From assembly GCF_005239125.1 (NCBI RefSeq), contig NZ_SZYE01000004.1:1-64000 (forward strand): a DNA stretch of 64,000 nt, in the 5' to 3' direction. The DNA comes from Cellulomonas hominis (GTDB lineage: Bacteria; Actinomycetota; Actinomycetes; Actinomycetales; Cellulomonadaceae). A program made the position numbers and the translations under genes. The notes beneath the pieces were generated by a model that saw only the letters and a list, made by a program, of their open reading frames with translations, ran no database searches and was not told the DNA's origin. Shown one piece after another: positions 53,428 through 61,481 of this stretch (positions are counted from its first letter, which is position 1; each line of letters starts with the position of its first letter).

Positions 53428-54221
53428 CCTCGATCGACGTCCAGGGCGTCTCGAAGACCTACCGCGTCCGCGGCGCGGGATCCATCGACGCGCTGTCCGA
53501 CGTGTCGTTCACGCTCTCCAGCGGGCAGACCATCGGCATGGTGGGCCAGTCCGGCTCCGGCAAGTCGACGGTCGCCAAGATCCTCACCCAGATGGAGCGG
53601 CCCACCAGCGGGCAGGTGCTCCTCGACGGCGAGCCGATCCCGACCCGGGGCGCGGCGCTGCGCACCTACCGCCAGCGGCTGCGCATGGTCTTCCAGGACC
53701 CGTTCGCGTCGCTGAACCCGTACCACTCGATCCGCCACCACGTGGAGCGCCCGCTCGTGCTCTCCGGGGTCGTGCCGCGCGACCAGGTGGACGCCGAGGT
53801 GCACCGCCTGCTGGACAGGGTCCAGCTCGACGCCGGGGTCGTCGACCGCCGGCCGCACGAGCTGTCCGGCGGCCAGCGGCAGCGGGTCGCCATCGCCCGC
53901 GCCCTCGCCCCGCGTCCGGCGCTGCTCGTCGCGGACGAGCCGGTCTCGATGCTCGACGTGTCCCTGCGGATGGGGGTGCTGTCCCTGCTGTCCGACATCC
54001 AGGCCGCCGACGGGCTCGGGGTGCTCTACATCACCCACGACCTCGCCACGGCGCGGTACTTCTCGGACGAGATCATCGTGCTCAACCAGGGCCGGGTCGT
54101 CGAGCACGGCTCGGCCGACGACGTCATCCTGCGCCCGCAGCACCCGTACACCCGGGAGCTCCGCGAGGCGTCCCCGGACCCGGAGTCCTTCTTCGCCGAC
54201 CACGTGGGAGGTGCGCGATGA
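53424..54221 (+). CDS. ABC transporter ATPase (DppF/OppF type)
   Basis: 265 residues. Walker A GQSGSGKST near residue 43, MVFQDPFASLNPYHSIRHHVERPL, signature LSGGQRQRVAIARAL, and a Walker B with VADEPVSMLD (Pro-Val-Ser instead of Pro-Thr-Ser). It forms a heterodimer with the upstream ATPase. It overlaps both neighbours by 4 nt. Confidence 0.92.
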   Translation: MTSIDVQGVSKTYRVRGAGSIDALSDVSFTLSSGQTIGMVGQSGSGKSTVAKILTQMERPTSGQVLLDGEPIPTRGAALRTYRQRLRMVFQDPFASLNPYHSIRHHVERPLVLSGVVPRDQVDAEVHRLLDRVQLDAGVVDRRPHELSGGQRQRVAIARALAPRPALLVADEPVSMLDVSLRMGVLSLLSDIQAADGLGVLYITHDLATARYFSDEIIVLNQGRVVEHGSADDVILRPQHPYTRELREASPDPESFFADHVGGAR

Positions 54222-55285
54222 CCACCATCAGCAGCCCGGAGACCGACGTGGTCGCCGACGGCACGACCGCGACCCGGGCCACGAAGGCGAGGGCCCGCGT
54301 GCCCTGGCGGTTCATCGGCCGGCGCGTCGCGTTCTACCTGTTCACCCTGTGGGCCGCGATCACCCTCAACTTCTTCGTGCCCCGCCTGATGAAGGGCGAC
54401 GCGGTCGACAACTACCTCGCCCGCAACCGCGGGATGTCCCCGGAGGCGGCCGACGCGCTGCGCGCCCTGCTCGGCCTGGACTCCGACCGGACGCTGTGGC
54501 AGCAGTACGTCGACTACCTGGGGATGCTCGCCCGCGGCGACCTCGGCATCGCCATCACCCACGGGCTGCAGCCGGTCGGCGAGGTCATCGCGAACGCGCT
54601 GCCGTGGACCGTGGGCCTGATCGGGCTGGCGACCGTGCTCTCGTTCCTGATCGGCACCGTCGGGGGAGCGGTCGTGGGCTGGCGGCGCGGGTCGCGCCTG
54701 GACGCCCTCATCCCGGTCACGACCTTCCTGTCGACGGTCCCGTACTTCTGGATCGGGCTGATGGCGATCTCGGTCTTCGCCGTCACGCTCGGCTGGTTCC
54801 CCATCGGCAAGGCCTACGGGATCGGCACCACACCCGGGCTCTCGCTGGAGTTCCTCGGGGAGGTGGTCAAGCACGGGACCCTGCCGCTGGCCACGATCGT
54901 CATCGCCTCGCTGGGCGGCTGGATGCTCGGGATGCGCAACATGATGCTGACGGTCCTCGACGAGGACTACGTCACCGTGGCCCAGGCCAAGGGCATGCCG
55001 AACCGGCGCGTCCTGTGGCGGTACGCCGCGCGCAACGCCGTCCTGCCGCAGATCCAGTCGTTCGCCCTGTCCATCGGCTTCATCGTCGGCGGCGCGATCA
55101 TCGTCGAGCAGGTCTTCTCCTACCCCGGCGTCGGCAAGATGCTCCTCGACGCCACGAACGCCAAGGACTACGCGCTCATGCAGGGCGGCTTCCTGGTGAT
55201 CGTGCTGGCCGTCCTGGTCGCCAACATCCTGGCGGACGTCGCCTACGCGGTCCTCGATCCCCGTACCCGCCAGTCGGAGGCCTGA
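54218..55285 (+). CDS. ABC transporter permease (DppB/OppB type)
   Basis: 355 residues, six helices after a basic N-terminus (RVPWRFIGRRVAFYLFTLWAAITLNFFVPRLMKGD, the DppB opening). The EAA loop is TVAQAKGMPNRRVLWRYAARNAVLP. A periplasmic loop around residues 50-110 has MSPEAADALRALLGLD, as in sugar-type DppB relatives. The start overlaps the previous stop. Confidence 0.93.
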   Translation: MTTISSPETDVVADGTTATRATKARARVPWRFIGRRVAFYLFTLWAAITLNFFVPRLMKGDAVDNYLARNRGMSPEAADALRALLGLDSDRTLWQQYVDYLGMLARGDLGIAITHGLQPVGEVIANALPWTVGLIGLATVLSFLIGTVGGAVVGWRRGSRLDALIPVTTFLSTVPYFWIGLMAISVFAVTLGWFPIGKAYGIGTTPGLSLEFLGEVVKHGTLPLATIVIASLGGWMLGMRNMMLTVLDEDYVTVAQAKGMPNRRVLWRYAARNAVLPQIQSFALSIGFIVGGAIIVEQVFSYPGVGKMLLDATNAKDYALMQGGFLVIVLAVLVANILADVAYAVLDPRTRQSEA

Positions 55286-55288
55286 GAG

Positions 55289-56263
55289 ATGTCGACCACC
55301 CAGCTGACCCCCCGCGGGCGCGGCGCCCGGCTCGGCGCGTCCTTCGCGATGTTCCGCAACGCCAAGTCGGTCACCGGCCTGTCCATCCTGGCGGTGTTCG
55401 TGGTCGTCGCGGTCTTCGCCGACCAGCTCGCCCCGTTCTCCCCGACGCAGATCGACGCGACCGCCCGGCTGCAGCCGCCGAGCGGCACGCACTGGTTCGG
55501 CACGACCCACCTCGGCGAGGACGTCCTGAGCCAGGTGATCTACGGCACCCGCGGCGTGGTCGTGGTCGGCGCCCTGACCTCGCTCATCTCGATGGCGATC
55601 GCCCTCGTGATCGGGGTCCTCGCCGGTTACCTGCCGGGGTGGCGCTCCGAGGCGCTGTCCGCCCTGGCGAACGTCTTCCTCGTCATCCCGGGCATCCCGA
55701 TCCTCATCATCATCGCCTCGCGGTTCACCAACCCCCCGCTGTGGGTGGTCGCCGCGATCCTCGGGATCCTCGGCTGGGGCTGGGGTGCGCGCGTGCTGCG
55801 GGCCCAGACGATGTCGCTGCGCAACCGCGACTTCGTGCAGGCCGCGAAGCTCAACGGCGAACCGCTGCGCCGCATCATCGGGGTCGAGATGCTGCCCAAC
55901 CTCACCGCCCTGATCGCGTCGTCGTTCGTCGGGTCGGTGACCGCGGCGATCCTCGGCCTGACCACCCTGTCCTACATCGGCGTCATCCCGGTCAACGCGT
56001 ACAACTGGGGCACCATCCTGAACTGGGCCTCGGCCCAGGGCGCCTTCACCCAGAACCAGTGGTGGTGGTTCCTGCCGCCGGGGCTGTGCATCGCCGCGAT
56101 CGGTGTCGCCCTGGCACTGTTGAACTTCGGCATCGACGAGTACATCAACCCTCGGCTGCGCTCGGCCGGCGAGCTCGCCCGCGCCATGCGCCGCAAGGGC
56201 CTGGACACCACCGACGGCGTCACCGCCGTCACCTCGAACACGACGCAAGGACCGACCACCTGA
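55289..56263 (+). CDS. ABC transporter permease (DppC/OppC type)
   Basis: 324 residues. N-terminal OppC_N segment (FRNAKSVTGLSILAVFVVVAVFADQLAPFSP), then HWFGTTHLGEDVLSQVIYGTRG, the hallmark of DppC, and the EAA loop FVQAAKLNGEPLRRIIGVEMLPN. The start lies 3 nt after the DppB-type stop, and the stop overlaps the GH3 start by one base. Confidence 0.93.
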   Translation: MSTTQLTPRGRGARLGASFAMFRNAKSVTGLSILAVFVVVAVFADQLAPFSPTQIDATARLQPPSGTHWFGTTHLGEDVLSQVIYGTRGVVVVGALTSLISMAIALVIGVLAGYLPGWRSEALSALANVFLVIPGIPILIIIASRFTNPPLWVVAAILGILGWGWGARVLRAQTMSLRNRDFVQAAKLNGEPLRRIIGVEMLPNLTALIASSFVGSVTAAILGLTTLSYIGVIPVNAYNWGTILNWASAQGAFTQNQWWWFLPPGLCIAAIGVALALLNFGIDEYINPRLRSAGELARAMRRKGLDTTDGVTAVTSNTTQGPTT

Positions 56264-58605
56264 TGAACGCCACGTCCCTCGACGCCCGCTACCTCGACGC
56301 CAGCCTCCCCGTCGCCGACCGCGTGCAGGACCTGCTCGCCCGGATGACCGTCGAGGAGAAGGTCGGGCAGATGCTCCAGCTCGACGCCCGGGGCGACTAC
56401 GCGGACGACATCCTGCACAAGCACGTGGGGTCGATCCTGCACGCGTCGCCCGAGCGGCTGGCGCACGCCCACGACCTGACCGCCGAGACCCGGCTGCGCA
56501 TCCCGCTGCTGGTCGGCGAGGACTGCATCCACGGGCACTCGTTCTTCGCCGGGTCGACGATCTTCCCGACCCAGCTCGGCATGGCGGCCTCCTGGGACGT
56601 CGACCTGGTCGAGCAGGTCGCGCGCGTCACCGCGCGCGAGGTCGCCACCACCGGCGTGCACTGGACGTTCAGCCCCGTGCTCTGCATCGCCCGCGATCTG
56701 CGCTGGGGCCGGGTGGACGAGACGTTCGGCGAGGACCCGTTCCTCATCGGCGAGCTCGCGTCCGCGATGGTCCGCGGCTACCAGGGCACCGGTCTGGACG
56801 ACCCGACGGCGATCCTCGCGACCGCCAAGCACTTCGCGGGGTACTCCGAGACCCAGGGCGGGCGGGACGCGTCCGAGGCGGACATCTCCCGGCGCAAGCT
56901 CCGGTCCTGGTTCCTGCCGCCGTTCGAGCGCGTCGCCCGCGAGGGCTGCGCCACCTTCATGCTCGGCTACCAGACGATGGACGGCGTGCCGATCACGGTC
57001 AACGACTGGCTGCTGAACGACGTGCTCCGCGGCGAGTGGGGCTACACCGGCACCCTCATCACCGACTGGGACAACGTCGGGCGCATGGTCTGGGAGCAGA
57101 AGGTCCAGCCCGACTACGCCCACGCCGCCGCGGCCGCGGTCAAGGCGGGCAACGACATGGTCATGACCACGCCGGGGTTCTTCGACGGCGCGCTCGAGGC
57201 GATCGAGTCCGGCCTGCTGGCCGAGGCCGAGCTGGACGCCGCCGTGAGCCGCATCCTCACGCTGAAGTTCCGGCTCGGGCTGTTCGAGGACCCGCGCCGG
57301 CCGGACGTCGCGGCGCAGGCGTCGGTCGTCGGCGCCGCGGAGCACGCCGACCTCAACCTGGACGTCGCGCGGCGCTCGCTGGTGCTGCTGCGGAACACCG
57401 GCGTGCTGCCGCTGGCCGGTGGCTTCGCGGGGGTGCCCGGGGCCGCCGCGCGGGCGTCCGACGGCGGCGGGGTCCCGGCGCCCGGCGCGCTGCGGGCCTC
57501 CGGCGGCGACGACACCCCGCGCCGCGTCGCGGTCGTCGGCCCGCTCGCGGACGACCACGAGGCGCACCTGGGCGACTGGGCCGGCAACTCCGGCCAGGCC
57601 GACTGGCTGCCCGACGGCCACCCGCGGGACATGATCGTCACGGTCCTGGACGGCCTGCGGGCCGCCGCGCCCGTCGGCTGGGCCGTGTCGCACAGCCGGG
57701 GCGCGGACATCCTCGACCTCGTGCCGGACCCGGCGGGCGAGCTCTACCCGGACGGGCAGCCGCGGCCGAAGATCGGCGTGCCGGTCGAGCCGGACGCGGC
57801 GCTCATCGCGGAGGCCGTCGCCGCCGCCGAGGACGCGGACTACGTCGTCGCCGTGGTGGGCGACCAGATCCAGCTGGTCGGCGAGGGCCGGTCCACCGCG
57901 ACGCTGGAGCTCGTGGGCGGGCAGGTCGCCCTGCTCGACGCGCTCGCCGCCACCGGCACGCCGCTGGTGGTGGTGCTGCTGGCGTCCAAGCCGCTGGTGC
58001 TGCCGCCGTCGGTGGCCGCGGCGTCGGCCGTGCTCTGGGTCGCGAACCCCGGCATGCAGGGCGGCCAGGCGATCGCCGAGGTCCTGCTCGGGCTCACCGA
58101 GCCGTCGGGGCGGCTGCCGATCTCGTTCGCCCGGCACGCCGGCCAGCAGCCGACGTACTACAACCAGATCCGCGGCCAGCACGGCGACCGCTACGCCGAC
58201 CTCACCCAGGAGCCGGCGTTCGTGTTCGGCGAGGGGCTGTCGTACACCACCGTCGAGTACGCGGACCTGCGGCTCGACCGGTCGGTCGCGGCGGTCGGGG
58301 ACACCGTGCGGGCGACCGTGACGCTGACCAACACCGGGACGCGGCCCGCGCGGGAGACCGTGCAGCTCTACGTGTCCGACGCGGTGACCTCGGTGTCCTG
58401 GGCGGACAAGGAGCTCAAGGCGTACGCCCAGGCGGACGTCGCGCCCGGGTCGTCGGTCGAGGTGACCGTGGAGCTCGCGGTGGCGGACTGCACGATCGTC
58501 GACGCCGCCGGCCGCCGGGTCGTGGAGCCGGGGCGGTTCGACGTGCTGGTCGGGCGGTCCTCGCGGGACGCGGACCTGCTGCGGGCGGCGTTCGAGGTGC
58601 GCTGA
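56263..58605 (+). CDS. Glycoside hydrolase family 3 (beta-glucosidase/xylosidase type), cytosolic
   Basis: 780 residues, no signal peptide. The N-terminal TIM barrel has ATAKHFAGYSETQGGRD (K189-H190) and the catalytic Asp268 in LITDWDN. A middle alpha/beta sandwich carries the acid/base region, and the C-terminal fibronectin-like domain (about 660-775) includes FVFGEGLSYTTVEYADL. A Gly/Ala/Pro-rich insert near residues 385-425 separates the domains. It would hydrolyse the imported oligosaccharide inside the cell. The ATG overlaps the permease stop by one base. Confidence 0.93.
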   Translation: MNATSLDARYLDASLPVADRVQDLLARMTVEEKVGQMLQLDARGDYADDILHKHVGSILHASPERLAHAHDLTAETRLRIPLLVGEDCIHGHSFFAGSTIFPTQLGMAASWDVDLVEQVARVTAREVATTGVHWTFSPVLCIARDLRWGRVDETFGEDPFLIGELASAMVRGYQGTGLDDPTAILATAKHFAGYSETQGGRDASEADISRRKLRSWFLPPFERVAREGCATFMLGYQTMDGVPITVNDWLLNDVLRGEWGYTGTLITDWDNVGRMVWEQKVQPDYAHAAAAAVKAGNDMVMTTPGFFDGALEAIESGLLAEAELDAAVSRILTLKFRLGLFEDPRRPDVAAQASVVGAAEHADLNLDVARRSLVLLRNTGVLPLAGGFAGVPGAAARASDGGGVPAPGALRASGGDDTPRRVAVVGPLADDHEAHLGDWAGNSGQADWLPDGHPRDMIVTVLDGLRAAAPVGWAVSHSRGADILDLVPDPAGELYPDGQPRPKIGVPVEPDAALIAEAVAAAEDADYVVAVVGDQIQLVGEGRSTATLELVGGQVALLDALAATGTPLVVVLLASKPLVLPPSVAAASAVLWVANPGMQGGQAIAEVLLGLTEPSGRLPISFARHAGQQPTYYNQIRGQHGDRYADLTQEPAFVFGEGLSYTTVEYADLRLDRSVAAVGDTVRATVTLTNTGTRPARETVQLYVSDAVTSVSWADKELKAYAQADVAPGSSVEVTVELAVADCTIVDAAGRRVVEPGRFDVLVGRSSRDADLLRAAFEVR

Positions 58606-58611
58606 GGCGGT

Positions 58612-58667
58612 TCGGTGGAGCGTTCTGCCCGACACACCCGGGTGCGTCGGGCAGAACGCTCCACTGA
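58612..58667. repeat. 50-bp near-perfect palindrome (family 1), possible terminator
   Basis: Arms GTGGAGCGTTCTGCCCGAC (58615-58633) and complement (58646-58664) enclose the self-complementary CACCCGGGTG, so nearly the whole element pairs. TTC/GAA add a further stretch outside. It begins 6 nt after the GH3 stop, fits a terminator by place, and shares its ends with the palindrome at 492. Confidence 0.8.
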
Positions 58668-58835
58668 ACGCCGGTCGCGGGGGTCAGGACGATCGCCCCG
58701 CGCTGGGGGGCTGACGGCAGATGCAGGACGTTCGTCTCTTCCGAGGACGGTTGCTCGGGGTCGATCTCGTCGGGGAGCACAGGACAGCCAGTCGATCGGC
58801 CGTTCCGTCGCTCACCCGGCTGCGAGTGTGGTCAC

Positions 58836-60155
58836 ATGCCCGCCGACGACGCACGCGACGATGCCCGCGCGCGTTCCCGGGCCCCAGGCGCGGTGCGCAC
58901 GTCGCCGTACCTGCCCGTCCTTCGCGTGCGCTTCCTGCGTCGGGTGCTCGCGGGCATCGGTCTGTCCAGCGTCGGTGACGGGCTGAGCGCAGTCGCGATC
59001 GGCTGGCTGGCGCTGGAGATCGCGCCCGTCGAGCAGGGTGCCACCTGGGTGGCGGTCGCCACCGCTGCCTACACGCTGCCCGGTGCGATCGGTGCCTTCG
59101 CCTTCGCGCGGTGGCTCACGGGACGTGCTGGTGCGCAGCTCGCGGTCTGGGACGCGACGCTGCGAGCGGCGTTCCTGCTCGCCGTCCCGGTGCTCGCGGC
59201 CACCGGTGGGCTGAGCATCGAGGCGCTCGTCGCCCTCCTCGCGGGTTCCTCGTTGCTCAACGCCTGGGGCAAGTCCGGCCGCTATGTCCTCCTCGCTGAC
59301 GCGGTTCCGGAGGAGCACCACCTGGCGGGCAACGCCCTCATCAACATCGTGCTCGAGCTCGCGTACGTCGCAGGCCCCCCGCTCGCCGCGCTGCTGCTGA
59401 CGCTGGTCGACCCGAGCATCGTCATCGGGATCGACGCGTTGACGTTCGCGACGCTGGCCCTGGTGTTCCGGTTCCTCGTCCCCGCTCGCCTCCGTGCTCG
59501 TCCCGCGGGGCGAGTCCCGTCCCGGGGCGCCGGGTTCGGAGCGATCGGCTCGGACCGGTCGCTCTGCGCGCTCGTCGCCGTCTCGTTCGCGTTCTTCCTG
59601 TGCTTCGGCCCGGTCGCTGTCGCGCTGACCGTGTACGTGCGCCAGGACCTCGGCGCCGACGCCGGCACGCTCGCGGGGTACCTGACGGGCTTCGGCATCG
59701 GAGGGTTCCTCGGCGCAGCGGTCGCGGGGTACCTGCGACGCTGGTCGTTGCTACCCACCAGCCTGCTGAGCGTGCTCGGCGTCGGGGTGTTCCTGCTCCC
59801 GCTCGGGGCGGGTGTCGCGCCGGTGTGGGGCTGGGTGTCGTTCGCCGTCGCGGGCGTGTTCTGGGGTCCGTTCCCCTCGACGACGACCGCCTACTTCCAG
59901 CGCACAGCGCCGCACGGCGACCTCGCTGCCGTACTCGCGGCACGCACAGCGCTGCAGACGTTCGCCCAGCCGGCGGGCGCCCTGCTGGCTGCCCCCCTCA
60001 TCGCCGGCCTCGGGGCTCAGCTGACGCTCCTCGTCTGCGCCGGGGCGATCGTCGCGACCGCCGTGGTGGGAGCCCTGACCGTCGCGACGCGGCCCTCCAG
60101 GACCACGACGGCAGAACACAGGGGAATCACCAGCACCGACGAAGGAGCGACGTGA
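58836..60155 (+). CDS. MFS exporter of the small biosynthetic-like operon
   Basis: 439 residues, about 12 helices, similar to MFS_3/enterobactin-exporter-like proteins: LRVRFLRRVLAGIGLSSVGDGLSAVAIGWLALE, AGNALINIVLELAYVAGPPLAALL, and TALQTFAQPAGALLAAP. It likely exports the product made by the two following enzymes. The GTG of the ATP-grasp gene overlaps its stop, showing co-translation. Third codon positions have clearly more A/T than in the GH3 operon. The ATG lacks a strong ribosome site. Confidence 0.88.
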   Translation: MPADDARDDARARSRAPGAVRTSPYLPVLRVRFLRRVLAGIGLSSVGDGLSAVAIGWLALEIAPVEQGATWVAVATAAYTLPGAIGAFAFARWLTGRAGAQLAVWDATLRAAFLLAVPVLAATGGLSIEALVALLAGSSLLNAWGKSGRYVLLADAVPEEHHLAGNALINIVLELAYVAGPPLAALLLTLVDPSIVIGIDALTFATLALVFRFLVPARLRARPAGRVPSRGAGFGAIGSDRSLCALVAVSFAFFLCFGPVAVALTVYVRQDLGADAGTLAGYLTGFGIGGFLGAAVAGYLRRWSLLPTSLLSVLGVGVFLLPLGAGVAPVWGWVSFAVAGVFWGPFPSTTTAYFQRTAPHGDLAAVLAARTALQTFAQPAGALLAAPLIAGLGAQLTLLVCAGAIVATAVVGALTVATRPSRTTTAEHRGITSTDEGAT

Positions 60156-61477
60156 AGATCATCATCGGCAACAGCCGGACCGTGGAGATGGTGGGCGACC
60201 TGTCCCGACTCTCCGAGAGGGCGCGAAAGGGTGGCGCCTGGGGCGCCCAGCGCATGCTGTGGTTCGCGCAGGACTCGGACGTCGTCGTGCTCCCGTGGCG
60301 ACCCCCGTCGTACCTGCTCGAGTACGTCACCTCGATGACCGGCACCGACCCGCGAAGCCTGACGATCCTCGTCCCGCCGGCGGGGGAGTTGGGTACGGAT
60401 CTGCTGACGCCCGACCGGCTGGCTGATCCCGTGCTCATCGCCGAGCTGCGGGCCGCCATCGTCGGCCAAGACGTCGAGCGGGTCGTGACGTGCTTCGACG
60501 ACCAGACCGTGGTGGAGCTCTGCGAGACGCTCGGCGTCCAGGACGCGCTGGCCGGGTACGCGTTCAGTGCGCAGGGGGGCGTCGCGCTGGTGAACAGCAA
60601 GGCCGTGTTCCGCGCGGTTGCCACCGGCATCGGACTGACGATCGCGCCGGGCGTCGTCACCGCGGACCCGGCGCGGGCGCTGTCGACGCTGCGTCGCATC
60701 CTCGGGCAGGGGCATCCCGCGATGATCAAGCAGGAGTACGCCGGTGGCGGTTTCGGCAACACGATCGTGGCTCCGCACGAGGGCGTGCGTCCCTCGGGTG
60801 CCGCTGAGGTGACGGTTCTCCCCGACTCCGACGCCGTCGCCGAGTACCTGGACTCGACCTGGGACTGGATGACCGCAGGTGGCGAGAGCCGGGTGGTCAT
60901 CGAGCGGTTCTTCACCGACTGCACGACCGTCTACGCCGAGTTCGAGGTCACCGACGCCGCGTCGGAGCTGTCGGGTACCGGTGAGATCCTCATGGAACCC
61001 GTTGCTGCCGGCGAAGTGGTCCCGCCCCCGTCGCTCCGCAGCGAGCTGCACGACGAGCTCGTGCGCGAGGGGCGTCGGATCTGCGAGACGTTCCGCGCCC
61101 TGGGCTACCGCGGGCGTGTCAGCGCCGACGCGATTGCGACACCCGACGGCGAGCTGCTGTTCACCGAGACCAACGGTCGCGTCACAGGTTCGACCCATCT
61201 GCACACCGTGCTCCGGGACCGGATGCTCGGCCCGCAGCGCAGCGACGCGCGCACGCTCCTGGAGCGTGACTCCTGGCCCGTGCGCTCGTTCCCGGCCGCC
61301 GTCGTAGCTCTCGAGCGCAGCGGGCTCGCCTTCGACCGAGCCACGGGCGAGGGAGTCGTGCTGACGGCGAACTACGTCGACGTCACCGGGGCGGTCATGT
61401 ACTGCGCCGTCGCTGCGACCCCTGCCGCCGCACGCGAGCTGGAGTCGCGTGTGCTCGCCCTGGCAGTCGAGGACTGA
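60152..61477 (+). CDS. PGM1-like ATP-grasp peptide/amide ligase
   Basis: 441 residues from a GTG (VKIIIGNSRTVEMVGDL) overlapping the MFS stop, with GAAGGAG before it. The preATP-grasp domain spans about 1-150. ATP-grasp motifs include PAMIKQEYAGGGFGNTIVAP, RVVIERFFTDCTTVYAEF and GRVSADAIATPDGELLFTETNGRVTGSTH (metal-binding Glu/Asn). A C-terminal ~70-residue domain follows. The layout matches the group containing pheganomycin ligase PGM1, which joins a guanidino amino acid to peptides. The amidinotransferase next door strengthens that parallel; the actual substrates are unknown. Confidence 0.82.
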   Translation: MKIIIGNSRTVEMVGDLSRLSERARKGGAWGAQRMLWFAQDSDVVVLPWRPPSYLLEYVTSMTGTDPRSLTILVPPAGELGTDLLTPDRLADPVLIAELRAAIVGQDVERVVTCFDDQTVVELCETLGVQDALAGYAFSAQGGVALVNSKAVFRAVATGIGLTIAPGVVTADPARALSTLRRILGQGHPAMIKQEYAGGGFGNTIVAPHEGVRPSGAAEVTVLPDSDAVAEYLDSTWDWMTAGGESRVVIERFFTDCTTVYAEFEVTDAASELSGTGEILMEPVAAGEVVPPPSLRSELHDELVREGRRICETFRALGYRGRVSADAIATPDGELLFTETNGRVTGSTHLHTVLRDRMLGPQRSDARTLLERDSWPVRSFPAAVVALERSGLAFDRATGEGVVLTANYVDVTGAVMYCAVAATPAAARELESRVLALAVED

Positions 61478-61481
61478 CGCG

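Noticed and set aside
55972-58635. 887-residue minus-strand frame opposite the GH3 gene
   Set aside because: Low-complexity Arg/Val/Asp sequence; GH3 has all family motifs on the other strand.
58415-58780. Minus-strand gene covering the palindrome
   Set aside because: Most of it is antisense to GH3; no ribosome site. Only its first ~40 codons fall in the gap, and it is kept as a weak candidate in the findings.
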